DNA of 64,000 nt from Riptortus pedestris (lineage: Eukaryota > Arthropoda > Insecta > Hemiptera > Alydidae). The stretch covers positions 202,912,501-202,976,500 of the forward strand of contig CM032228.1 of NCBI GenBank assembly GCA_019009955.1. The letters run 5' to 3'. The position numbers and the translations under genes are program-made. The notes under the pieces were generated by a model, which was given only the letters and a program-made list of their open reading frames with translations, did not search any database and was not told the DNA's origin. Every line of letters begins with the position of its first letter. Within the stretch, counting starts at the first letter, position 1. This document shows, piece by piece, positions 11,292 to 21,763 of this stretch.

Positions 11292-11819
11292 ATCCCATGT
11301 GAAATTTTACAATAGAGAAATCTGCCTAATCTGAACAACTGTAGTAGTAAGGAATCTCTAAACCTATTCACGAGGGACGAACAGTTACGGAAACGGCCAC
11401 CCTAGCTCTCGGCGGAAAGTCCCGAACATAGCCGACTCCTGCCGACCACACACACAATACAAATGCAAATATCTCGGTTAATATTCAAGATACAGAATAA
11501 ATGTATAGAACATTATGTATAGTAAATTTAATTTGCAATAAGATTGATTCTATACAATTTTTCGATCCGACGCAAAACAACTGAGACATTTTGAATTTTC
11601 AAAAATCCCCTTCTAACCTCCCCCCCCTTTCCACTGGTCCTATTTCAGCCATTAACGAACTTTTTACATAAAACGATTAAATTCCGAGTTTGCTTTTGAA
11701 CGGACCTCATTTTCGTCAGCTCCTGGGTAGGATCGATGGACATTTGAAGAAATGTTTCAAAACTCGCGTCATGAGTACGACCTCAATAGCTGATTTCTCT
11801 TAAGGGAAATCTGCTAAAA
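11290..11819 (+). mobile_element. Stem-loop (HINE-like) element, nearly full
   Basis: Type I copy: 'aatctctaaacc...acgagggacgaacag', 'aaatgcaaatatctcggttaat', 'tcagccattaacgaac', 'tgaacggacctcattttcg', 'catgagtacgacctcaatag', then the 3' palindrome and CTGCTAAAA end. The (TA)n core present in other copies is deleted here, since 'gagtttg' runs directly into 'cttttgaacgg' near 11690. Confidence 0.85.
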
Positions 11820-12041
11820 ATCGAAATTATTTATTGGAACTTAACTAAATCAGTTCAGCATTCTATAACGCCGACTCCTGTGAGTCTCGATAAGTTGATA
11901 TATATCACTGTCTCCACATCGTATGTCCAGCATAACTTTCAAATATGTTTTATACAGATAAATTATGACGGAGAAGTAGAAAATAGATTATATGATGATA
12001 TTATTAGACAGACTTTCGAGCAAGTGTGACTTCTGCTTTTT
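11820..12041. other. Unassigned spacer between stem-loop element pieces
   Basis: Nothing recognised; short AT-rich unique sequence. Confidence 0.4.
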
Positions 12042-12094
12042 TTTGAAAATCGCGACCTGAATAGCTGATTTTCCCTAAGAGAAATCTGCTAAAA
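12042..12094 (+). mobile_element. Stem-loop element 3'-end fragment
   Basis: Last ~50 bp only: 'gaaaatcgcgacc' fused to the palindrome and the CTAAAA end. The expected 'tcatgagtacgacc' block is internally deleted. Confidence 0.7.
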
Positions 12095-12470
12095 TGGAAC
12101 GAATTAAGCAGCTACTGAATTAGAGCTTCACGTTTTGGCTCATTTGCAAGCTAAAGTTCTGACGACCAGTCCCGAGCCAAATGTCGAAAGAATGGCTGCC
12201 AGATGGATGAGAATGAAAATCGAGAAAAGCGATTTTAATTTGGGTAACAGGCATTGCATATTAACTTTTATCATTTTGTAGGTAAGTGCTAAAGTTTAGA
12301 ACATTACCTTTAAGTAAACTATAAATGTTTTTAACATTTTAACAGACACCTCTAGAAATAAATTAGGTACTGAGTTGCACTATTAACACGATTACTCAAA
12401 ATTAGAGTAAATTTCCTTCTCTCCCTCTTTCCCTTCCCCTCTCGCTCTTTCTCTCTCATGCATATCATGT

Positions 12471-12580
12471 GGATAGGAAAGAAACCATGGAGAATAATGA
12501 GAGTACTGAGAGCAAATGGAGAGAGATTAAAGCGTGTGACTACTTCAAAAACCTAGGTACTCATCTCAATGAAAATATAC
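12471..12580 (+). pseudogene. Non-LTR retrotransposon RT fragment (tentative)
   Basis: One frame reads ...SKWREIKACDYFKNLGTHLN-like sequence. 'YFKxLGTHLNE' resembles the short conserved block after the palm domain of many LINE reverse transcriptases (usually Y-x-Y-L-G-x-x-I/L). Only about 37 codons are readable, then the sequence runs directly into a stem-loop 3' fragment at 12579. The catalytic YxDD region is not seen. It is a scrap, if real. Confidence 0.4.
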
Positions 12581-12616
12581 CTCAATAGCTGATTTCCCGT
12601 AAGGGAAATCTGCAAA
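12579..12616 (+). mobile_element. Stem-loop element 3'-end fragment
   Basis: Only 'cctcaatagc', the palindrome GATTTCCCGTAAGGGAAATC and the terminus are present. Confidence 0.7.
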
Positions 12617-12689
12617 AGTGGATGTTAGAAGAGTTCAATAGTGCGTCATACCAGGACTTGGGAATTTTGCTTATTTTACACAACCCCTT

Positions 12690-12930
12690 GAGTCGCGGAC
12701 TTTAAGCACCGCGGTTTATTGGTGGCAGCCGACGGGATGATAGGACGCTTCCTAATGAAGAAATTACCATAAGCCTGGCTGTGTGTAAGACAAGCCGGCT
12801 GATAAGGAGTAGTGATAAGATGGCTGAACACGTGGTAGGAGAGAGCCTAGTACTGACGAGGGCAGGGACCGGGATCGATAGGGAGGGCGGCTCCCTCACC
12901 TACCCTACTCCCTCCTCGTACACACTACAC
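12690..12930. promoter_or_regulatory. GC-richer island with GATA motifs, candidate enhancer
   Basis: Mixed-composition single-copy sequence between repeats. It carries 'ggctgataagg' (12797) and 'gtgataagatgg' (12811), two TGATAA cores about 14 bp apart, plus a CACGTG E-box at 12829. GATA sites in pairs are typical of insect enhancers. The 65-codon minus frame (12702-12899) has no recognised domain. Function is inference. Confidence 0.3.
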
Positions 12931-12946
12931 TATATCAGATAAGAAG

Positions 12947-13002
12947 AAATTCATTAATTAATTAATATATGAATATATATTCATATATTAATTAATGAAT
13001 TT
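12947..13002. repeat. AT-rich palindrome
   Basis: AAATTCATTAATTAATTAAT... reads back as its own reverse complement apart from one extra AATT in the left arm; the centre lies at about 12976. It borders a (TA)n tract and could extrude as a cruciform. Confidence 0.85.
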
Positions 13003-13003
13003 G

Positions 13004-13007
<4 letters not shown>

Positions 13008-13050
<43 letters not shown>
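13008..13050. repeat. (TA)n microsatellite
   Basis: Uninterrupted TA dinucleotides directly upstream of the Helitron-like repeat. The open frame here is a low-complexity artefact. Confidence 0.95.
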
Positions 13051-13053
<3 letters not shown>

Positions 13054-13373
13054 TTATGTACATAATTCTACTGTACGCGTGTATGTTACTGAACTCCTCC
13101 TAAACGGCTGTTCCGATTTGAATGAGCGTTTTTGTAAGCGTCTGAGTGACGCCATGGATGGTTTAGAATCACAAATCAGCCCGACAGATGGAGCAGGAGT
13201 GGGGGTCGTAAGGGAGGCTTAAAATTAAAAATAGCGATATTTCGTTTCCTATTGTTTTTTTGGCAAATATGCACAGGTTAAAAGTTGTTTATTTTGTTAC
13301 TCAGAGTAACTTTTGTTATATTTACTTTCGTCGTATAACAAACTATAAACGAGATGGCGACAAATGGAGCTAG
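13051..13373 (+). mobile_element. Helitron-like element, second copy
   Basis: Starts TCTTTAT after an A, like the element at 2332-2613, and shares 'gtatgttactgaactcctcc', 'ggatggttta' and 'agatggagcaggagtggg' with it. The later part ('aaaatagcgatatttcgt', 'aaaagttgtttattttgtta') matches 62115-62210. A CTAG followed by T at 13370-13373 is a candidate 3' end, but no hairpin is clear there. The family is thus longer than the 282-bp copy, which must be a deletion derivative. Confidence 0.6.
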
Positions 13374-13430
13374 TGTTGTCCTTAATTGGTGAAACTTTAA
13401 TTTAAATTGAACAATAATTGTATATATTTA

Positions 13431-13435
<5 letters not shown>

Positions 13436-13482
<47 letters not shown>
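13436..13482. repeat. (TA)n microsatellite
   Basis: TA dinucleotide run between the Helitron-like repeat and a stem-loop fragment; a likely remnant of that family's TA core. Confidence 0.9.
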
Positions 13483-13486
<4 letters not shown>

Positions 13487-13594
13487 AATGGACATATCTC
13501 GGTTATGATGACCCGAATTGAAAAATGCCTCTTTTTATTTTTGCTACAGTTGCTGTTTTATACATTTATTCCACATTTCGTCAATTAAGAGAGT

Positions 13595-13735
13595 TTTATT
13601 TTCAGTCTCCAATAAACCTCTACTTTTGTCATTGTACGTTAACGAATAATCGAATATATCATGAAATGTCTTATTCGAAGCTTAAAAACCAAATAATGTT
13701 TTCAACGGATCTTTACGATGTGAGATACATGTCAG
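13595..13735 (-). mobile_element. Stem-loop element, type II 5' fragment
   Basis: Contains 'ccaataaacctctactt', 'gaagcttaaaaaccaaataatg' and 'gatctttacgatgtgagatacatg', matching the type II block of other minus copies. The frame 13525-13758 is an artefact. Confidence 0.6.
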
Positions 13736-13759
13736 ATGTCATTGTTTTACGTTCTTGAC

Positions 13760-15128
13760 ACGAAGACCCTTTAACATTCAACACTAAAGGTCATAATGAA
13801 AGATCATGGCTGAAACCATAGGCGAAGACATGCAAACCAATTTTGTTATTATTTGGTTTAAATGAAACATGTTAGAACTCATTTGAAGCGGTTTGAAGAT
13901 TGTCTACACTCATAAGTTCACTGACCAAGGGCTTGTTAGGTGAATGACCTTATCAACTGGAGTTTTCTACTGCTTGAGAAAGAAGTTTTGTAAAAATCGT
14001 AACATCAAGACAACCTCTGTAGCTCAATACTCACAAGGGATGTTCTTCAAAAAGAGCGAGAATCGTCTATGCGTGGAAACATTAAAAGAAAAGGATTCAA
14101 AAAAAGGTAGGCTAAAATGCTGTATCTGGCATAAAAATACCTTAATATGGAACCAGAACACACGGCGGAGGATAAACCCACAGAAGTTGCTGCCATCTTT
14201 CATGACCAGAGATCCTTCCTTCTTGCTGTGCGATTTCAGCCGTTAATGACCATGATCTTCAGTTGAACACTGATACATTTAAAAGTCGAATTCGGTAATA
14301 ATGCAATAGATGTTGTGGTCATTGCACCGTTAAAAACGAATAAACGACATGATGTAGAAGCCCTTTGCTCAACAGACCGTAAAAAGGCAGGACATGCCAC
14401 GACTCTCGTAGTAGGTCAACTGGATCAGCTTCAAATCAGAAAAGCCTGAGATGCTACCTCCCTCTTGTTCAATGCCTCCTAACATTCCGCCATCAACATA
14501 TCAATAAGCATTTTCTTTCAGGTAAAAATCTGATTTAAGGATTAAGAAGAAGGTGTTGACAGAAAGAGAAACATCAAGTAGAACACAAATAGTAAAAGCT
14601 CCAAACAATAACTAATACTGCATTAATAATATTCCAAGCTACACCTTGGAATATTTCTAAAACACCCTAGAAACGAGAATAAAGATAATGAATGTTGATA
14701 AATGAAGACGCCTCCCCCACTTTTGGGGTTTAATACGTAAATGAATGAAGGAAGTGGAAGAGGACAAGTAATTAGCGTGAAGATAGATAGGTAAAAGAAG
14801 GATATAATTGGTTACTGGAGCAATTAATTACAAGTGGCAGGCAAACAGACAGCTGTCTGAATTTTAGCCTGTCTCACTGTTAGTAGCCTCGAGTCTCAAA
14901 AAGAACTTGTTGCTCAGGGCTAAAAGAAACTCTCCAACCTTGCAACATTTTGCCTCTCTCATTACCAACGATCGATAGGGATAAAACACAACTCCCAGAT
15001 AATTCTTAAGTGCAAATATTCCATTCTGTCAGAAACAAAGTGCTGCTCTAAAGCCACAAAAGTCCGCCACGAAAAATCCGTCCAATTTTTTATGTTCTAC
15101 TTTAAATAAAATCCTTTAAATCCTTTAA
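13760..15128. other. No recognised feature; unassigned 100-codon frame at 13944-14246
   Basis: The plus-strand frame at 13944-14246 is mixed in composition and Lys/Arg/Cys-rich, but I cannot match it to a family. It may be a decayed repeat. The rest is AT-rich. Confidence 0.35.
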
Positions 15129-15242
15129 GGAATTCATTATATAAAATCCTTAGTCCCACTCTGGCTAGAAAAGGGTGGTAACCTGTAGATAACCCGTCCC
15201 AACTATCCTCAGTTGCAAAAAGTGGTCATTAATAAATAATTT
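15129..15242 (+). mobile_element. tRNA-derived SINE, 3' half
   Basis: 5'-truncated copy starting at 'ggaattcatta' and ending 'gtggtcattaataaataat'. The phrase 'ataaaatccttta' is repeated just upstream. 5' truncation is normal for LINE-mobilised SINEs. Confidence 0.85.
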
Positions 15243-16200
15243 TTTAAATAGCCTATCGCCTGAGTAAGTCTTGGTGTTTCGATTGTGCCAAATCCATTCA
15301 CAAATGTAATAAACGGCGGTAAATAATGTAGAAAAGTCTGCGTTCTAAGTCAATAGAAATACTGTTTTCGCTTTTGAAAAAAGTAGGTAGTACGTAGAAA
15401 GTACCGTATTTTTGATACTATTGTTATTTATTCAAATGTTTTTTACTCGGATCATCCTCATTTATACAAATTAGATAATACATGCAGAAAGCTTACCCAG
15501 GACTGTACAATAATAATAGTAAAATATATAGCAGCACGAACATTGCCTCATAAAAATATAATATTGACGAAGACATTATTGAAGGGGAGAAAAATAATGC
15601 TTTAATAAAGTTTTCCGACTATATATAAAGTTAAAATGGCAACCTGCCAACGTCCTGTTTAACCTTTTTAAATAATGACTGAAACTAAATGAAAGGAAGG
15701 GCAAACTTTAAAGAACCCTTGACAGAATATATTAATTATTAGACAGCGCCAAAAGTTTAATTTATTTTTCGGCAGTAACCAACGAAAGTTATGTAACGCT
15801 GTAGAGAGATCTTTAGCAAATTTCCCTTGACGAAAGTCTGCTGTGCCTTACTGGAAACTTTTTTTAAATGAATACCCATACAGTAAAAAAAAAATTGTTT
15901 AGAAATTTCAGGCCTCGTATAGATAGCAATATCAGTAAGGGAGAGCATGGAATAAATAAATAAATATACACCTGATATGAACCAGAGATTATATCTTCAG
16001 AGGCTGGTAGGATAGCCAATGAATGGGTCTGGGAAAATGCTCGACTGACTAAGAATGTTCAAAAGAACAATAAGTACGGTGTAATCTCAGAGTAAGCGGG
16101 CAACAGAAACAAAAGTAGCCTGAGGGGAGCTGTAACAATAACCCAAGGAATAATATTGATATTGCAAAGAAAATAGTTGTTGTTGATAATGTTAATTGAA
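15243..16200. other. AT-rich DNA, no gene recognised
   Basis: No repeat family or coding motif identified. Confidence 0.4.
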
Positions 16201-16224
16201 TGAAAACACTATTATCAGTGGATT

Positions 16225-16506
16225 AATTAAACTGAGAGACAAGGCGGGTGGGAGAGTGTTTACAGAGAGACGAGGGGTGGTATCGATGTGATCAGTCTGC
16301 CAGGAGAGGGCGGCCCTTTATCAGCCGCCAATCTCGGCACTAGGGGGTCTTCACAGATAGCAGCTGATAACAGCCTCTTCCTGCCCTTTCCGTCTCTTTT
16401 CGCGCCGACAGCTTTCAAAGGGCCCAGTTATTTGAGAGCCTCTTCTATCTCGACACCCACACCTGAGGTATTTGTCGCCACTTGGTCACGACGAATTTCC
16501 GACAAG
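16225..16506. promoter_or_regulatory. GC-rich single-copy island, candidate regulatory element
   Basis: One of the highest-GC stretches in the window. It has two GATA sites in opposite orientation ('tttatcagccgcc' at 16318, 'agctgataacagc' at 16361) and compact mixed sequence. A 73-codon frame (16288-16509) is open but lacks recognisable motifs. It is either an enhancer or a short exon; I favour an enhancer weakly. Confidence 0.3.
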
Positions 16507-16851
16507 TAAAGAACGAATTTAACTACAGGTCGTTTTTGTATATACAGGAGATATGTTCATAAACACTTCAGAAAGAGCTGCTAAAAATATAATTTCTATT
16601 TTAAAATAGTTATAATTGGAAATTTATTTTTGATCACATTAATAATAAGAAAACTTGAATATGAGATGAACAAACGTTTCGTAAGAAATTAGAATTCTCA
16701 CGACTAAGCAACTTATGCATAAGTTGATCTGCATACTAAACCAGTTAGTATTGTTGCGCTACGGAGAAGAATAGGGAAAGAAATACAACATTGAAATACA
16801 GGCTCACAATTTTCAAAAGTAATTCAACAGGAAATTTAAGAGAATAATTAA

Positions 16852-17073
16852 ATTAAATTATTTATTAACGTCCACTTTTTGCTACTATGGCTAATTGGGA
16901 CAGTTACCTACAAACCACCACCCTTTTCTAACCAGGGTAGGACTAAGCACTTTATTTAATACGTCTGTTACAAAATATATTCCTTTAGCCCAGCCGGAAT
17001 CGAACTCTCAGCTCAAGGTTTCCCATTTGAGGTTAAGACCAACAGCTAAACTCACATGGCTAACCTGAGCCCC
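16852..17073 (-). mobile_element. tRNA-derived SINE with 15-bp TSD
   Basis: Full minus-strand copy bracketed by TAAGAGAATAATTAA at 16837-16851 and 17074-17088, an exact 15-bp duplication. The head reads GGGGCTCAGGTTAGCC on the minus strand. This copy defines the SINE ends cleanly. Confidence 0.92.
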
Positions 17074-17089
17074 TAAGAGAATAATTAAT

Positions 17090-18290
17090 GCAGAAAAATA
17101 TATACATATGTTGAAGTCGCACGAAACTATCATTGGGAGCACTATATATCACCTGTTAAAGATGGATATATCCATCCAGTCAAACTGGTTGTCAGGCCAG
17201 AAGCACACATATTTTTTTGCGGTTTGTTTTTCAGGCCTAGAAAACTTTTGCCATTACTAATTTTTTCACATCTGTGTATTCTGGGAGATAGATTCCCAAT
17301 CTACTCCATGACGATCCTTACTCTCTCAACACTACTTGTTTTGGGTCCACATCGTGGTCAGTACCCTCCATTATTACGTTCATTGTCTAGTACAGGTGTA
17401 GTATGTCGGGTACTACATGCCACATATCCCACCCACTAGTACCTCTTAGCTTTTATATCGTCGGAAATAGACTTCCTGTTTAGTAGAAGGCTCTTTTAAA
17501 TTATTTCGATACGTTCGTTTGTTTATAATGCCAGAATAGGCAGAAATATTTTGAAAAAGAAATAATAGCTTGTTTCAAATTATGCAATGAAATATAAATA
17601 GTCCATTATGAATCTGAATGGTACCAAGAAAAGAATATATATGTGTGATAAAATTAAGTTGTATACCCAACTCTGGAACGATTTTGTCCTTTTCCACCTC
17701 TGGTCTTAATTCCACCTCCAGTCTACTCTCATAATTACTTCAACACCTTTTGCAATGTGCATTGAAGATCTTTCAATGCGTCTGCCTGTAATTGTGTGAC
17801 TGGCACACAAACAGGAATCGTTGAATAGTTGACTTTAAACGTGATAACTTTCGTAAGCTAACAAACATAAGTATACTTTTTAGATATATCATCTCCTCAC
17901 TTAATTCAATTATTCCGGGATCTACTCTTTCCTGGTCTACAACGCGAAAGTTAACTTTGATTCCTTCTTCACTTGTACATATTATTGGATACGAATACAA
18001 AGTGATAATAATTAAAAAAAACCAAAAAAAAAACTGTTTTATTACTCAGAGAGGCTGCGACTATTCAAGCAATAAGACTGACTGGACTTTCTACACTATT
18101 AGATAACTCTTCCAGTCAAACACTCATCTAAGACAAGATATTTTAATAGCATATGGAAGTAGCAGCTAAACCTGAATATTTTCTTTTTTAATTTTCCCCT
18201 AAATTGTTAACTATTAGTGCGTATTAAGCATAATGATATAAAATCTTTTTTAGCAAAACAGATTGCCTCAGTTGGTTTTGGCTATCATTA
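17090..18290. other. No recognised feature
   Basis: AT-rich. Minor open frames (17224-17439 plus, 17773-18000 minus) carry no recognisable domain. Confidence 0.4.
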
Positions 18291-18297
18291 AATAATT

Positions 18298-18482
18298 ATT
18301 ATTGTTTATTAACGTCTAATTTTTGCCACAAAGCTAATTGGAGAGGGATAACTACAGGTTACCAGCCTTTTCTAGCCGGGGGGGGGACTAGGGATTTTAT
18401 TTAATGATTTCGTCACTAAACAAATTCCAATGGCCCAGGCGGGAATCGAAGTTCCCCTTGGCTTAAGCTACTCTAGGTTTAT
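18298..18482 (-). mobile_element. tRNA-derived SINE, head rearranged
   Basis: Body and B-box region are present ('cgggaatcgaa'), but the A-box part beyond 'ctaggttt' is replaced by an ATTATTAC-rich stretch (18478-18510) in which 'ttattattaca..aacctaatgg' phrases recur. Confidence 0.75.
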
Positions 18483-18489
18483 TATTACA

Positions 18490-19375
18490 AACCTAATGGT
18501 TATTATTACATACAACGTTACACGGGAGGGGCTCAGAAACGAATAATATTTTTAATTAGAACACTAATTTGAACTACTAATAACGAGATTAATTTATAAG
18601 AAAAATTAATTAATTTAATATATCTTAATTAATTTGAGTTTATCTTGTAAAGACGTATTTCGTAACCGTCACGTCTAGGTAGATATGATTGTTAAGAAAT
18701 AATTCTTTGCAGGGTAAACGTAATGTAATTAAGTAACCCAGAATAAGGTTGTGATTTCCCTGCTATTATAGGGACATTAGTGGTGGGGGTGGGGAGCTAT
18801 TTTATTAGTCTATGCTTCATTATAATGTAAAACCAAAAAAACAATTTAAGTTCATATATCTTCTCTTAACTTACATCCAACAGGTACTCGAGTGTTTAAA
18901 AATCGAATAAACTAAATGATAATGACATTATAACCAGTTTAAGAATCAAAATATTTAGGCTCTAAAAAATGATATATCCAACAGAATTGTATTAAGAGAC
19001 TGAATATATTTTATTCATCAGATATTCATTAAAATCCTGCTTCTAGACGTATCTTTACAGGTTTCTTCGATTTCATACCTACCTCTTCATTGGGCAATGC
19101 TTTTGATGAAATGTCATATACCAGTGATAACACTACTACAGTGAAACGTAGAGGAGATAGGCCGGATTTAATTTCAAATTCGGCAAGAAATTAGTGTATG
19201 TGCACTTACAAGTGCATCTTAGCCATTAAGTCCAATGACCAGCTCATTCTCCACTTATCCCCTTAAGTGCTTTTCTGGAACTCTCGTGTCTGCCTTGTCA
19301 TCCACTTATTTCGGATGATGCATTAAATAGGGTGATAACAACATTTCTAGAAAGACTTACAGCTCGTCTGTAAGC
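18490..19375. other. AT-rich DNA, no gene recognised
   Basis: Nothing supportable is seen. Confidence 0.4.
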
Positions 19376-19843
19376 AAAAAACGTCCGTCGCGCATGGGCT
19401 GCGTAAACTAAGCAGGTTTCCCAAGTGATGTTATATAATAAACCTGCCTACTAATAACGGCAGTAGTAAAGAATCTCTAAACCAATTCACGAGGGACGAA
19501 CAAGCACGGAAAAGGCCGAACTAGCTTTTGGCGGAAAGTCCCGAATATGGCCGACTTCTACCGACCAATCACACAATACAAATGCAAATATCTCGGTTAA
19601 TATTCAAGATACAGAATAAATGTATAGAACAGTATTTACAGTAAATTTAATTTACAATAAGATTGATTCTATACGATCCGACGCATAATAACGAAGATAT
19701 TTTGAATTTTCAAAAATCCCCGCCTCCCACTGGTCCGATTTCAGCCATTAAAGAACTTGATTTTCCTTTTTTACATAAAATGATTAAATTCCGAGTTTGG
19801 TAACGACTAAACAAAAATTGCGACCGCTAGAGCGATAAAAGAC

Positions 19844-19923
<80 letters not shown>

Positions 19924-20048
19924 TTGAACGGACCTGATTTTCATCATCTCTTGGGTAGGATCGATGGACATTTGAAGAAATTTTTGCGAAACTCGCGTCA
20001 TGAGTACGACCTCAATAGCTGATTTCCCTTAATGGAAATCTGCTAAAA
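19376..20048 (+). mobile_element. Stem-loop (HINE-like) element, full-length type I
   Basis: The copy has all parts in order. The 5' end is AAAAAACGTCCGTCGCGC, followed by a short hairpin (CGCGCAtggGCTGCG) and the subterminal AAGCAGGTTTCCC. Next come the type I block, 'tctcggttaatattcaag', 'tcagccattaa', a (CT)n(TA)n core (19847-19918), 'ttgaacggacc' and 'gagtacgacctcaatag'. It ends with the 3' palindrome GATTTCCCTTAATGGAAATC and CTGCTAAAA. The subterminal sequence and the 3' palindrome arm are inverted copies of each other. No protein is encoded and no target duplication is seen. This layout matches Helentron-associated elements. Confidence 0.85.
19847..19918. repeat. (CT)n(TA)n microsatellite core
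   Basis: About 43 bp of CT followed by about 29 bp of TA at the position where other copies of the element have TA only. Confidence 0.95.
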
Positions 20049-21141
20049 TTAGAATGTTGGTAATAATGATACAGCTAGTAATTACATCATGTCATAACTC
20101 CTCAATCATAATTAATATTTAGCCATTGTGGTATAAAACGAACATAAGGCATTGGTTAACACCGCCTGGATATTTATTTGTTATTGGCACACATGAGCAT
20201 TTAATGTTCTTACATTCCCTTATCACCCTTAGTGGGATTAGATAAGCGAGCCAAGTAAATATATGTTTCACTTTAAGAGTTACAAAATATTACAAACCAC
20301 CAAGCCATCCATTGAAACGACGATTGACAACATTTTTAGCTATGTGTGTCTCTTGCTAAGACCACTTTGCCGCTATGTTAACGTCTCCACAAGGAGAAAC
20401 CGTCTACGCATTTAGCCACTACCACTAGAACATAAACAATAATAATATGAGCTAGGCGTCGTCACATATACGTCTTTAAGATCAACTTAAGTAACCCTGG
20501 TATGAACGTATGAGACTCCCTCAAGTTTGAGTACATAGATAACAACCTTTAGCAAATGAACAACCACAATACGAAATGGTTTTCGGATACCGTGCAAAGG
20601 TTCCCTGCAACTTCTTAAGTATAGTTCATATAAAAATCGTTCATGGATTGTGAAGTAATTCATTTTATATGGAGCACCACATATCGCAGAAACATTGATA
20701 GCTCAAATACATTCTGGATACAATCTCAGTTCTGAGACAAAGGCAATTAGCTAATGAATGCCCTTTAAACTCAGGATGAGCAATAATAGTGACATAGGTA
20801 ACCCATACCAAATCGTAGGTACATCCAAAGTACGAGTATACTTTAAGGTGGACAGACTAAACATTCTGAATTCTGGTTCGACTTTACCCTTAACTCATGT
20901 ACATAAAAAAACTGATTAATTATTTATTGAAGGGCCCTAGGGAAGGGGATCAAGGATATGAAATAATTTCCTAACCCCACTAGGACTTTGGGCTCTGAAG
21001 AAATATTGATGGCCCGCCTCTCAGAGGGACCAACAAGTGTGCGGCAAAGACGAAATATGTCAAACAAAAATTGTATTTCCATTTGCATCACAATTTAACA
21101 ATGCACTAAATGATTTACAAACACTTAGACATGTTAGTAAC
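20049..21141. other. No gene recognised
   Basis: AT-rich sequence between two full stem-loop elements; nothing recognised. Confidence 0.4.
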
Positions 21142-21597
21142 AAAAAAGTCCATCACGCAGAGGCTGCGTTAACTAAGCAGATTTCCCACGTGCGCTACGT
21201 ATTTGCATTTATCTCAAAACTTAAAAGTTCAATGAGAACAATATTTGGTATTTAAGCATCAAATAAAGTGCTTCATAACATAATATAATATTGAAAATAT
21301 GAGATGAGTAGGAGTGGGGCTTTACTGAAGGCCGAAAACTAAAAAATGCAAATATCTCAGTAAATAATGAAGTTAGTGAAAAAATGTACATAGCAACATT
21401 TATAGAACATTACATTTGCAATAAGATTGGTTCTATACAATTTTCCGATCCATAATAACGGAGATATTAAGAATTTTCGAAATTCTTCGACCGATTTCAG
21501 CCATTAACGAACTTGGTCCCTCTTTTTGTATAAAACGATTATATATTAAGTTTGGTAACGATGAAACAAAAATTGCGACCGCTAGACCGGTAACAGA

Positions 21598-21640
<43 letters not shown>

Positions 21641-21763
21641 TATTGAACGGACCTCATTTTCGTCATCTCCTGGGTAGGATCGATGGACATTTGAAGAAAA
21701 ATTTCGAAAATCGCGTCATGAGTACGACCTCAATAGCTGATGTCCTTAAGGGAAATCTGCTAA
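21142..21763 (+). mobile_element. Stem-loop (HINE-like) element, full-length type II
   Basis: Starts AAAAAAGTCCATCACGCAG and has the subterminal AAGCAGATTTCCCACGTG. It then carries the alternative type II block ('tatttgcatttatctcaaaac', 'aataaagtgcttcataa', 'gtaggagtgggg') before joining the common 3' half from 'aaatgcaaatatctcag'. It has a pure (TA)n core (21600-21638) and ends with the palindrome and CTGCTAA. Comparison with 19376-20048 shows two interchangeable 5' blocks on one common 3' half. Confidence 0.85.
21600..21638. repeat. (TA)n core of stem-loop element
   Basis: Pure TA run; the open frame 21433-21690 minus reading IYIYIY is an artefact of it. Confidence 0.95.

Noticed and set aside
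12995..13222. 75-codon frame starting with IYIYIY
   Set aside because: Its start is a translated (TA)n tract and the remainder is Helitron-like repeat.
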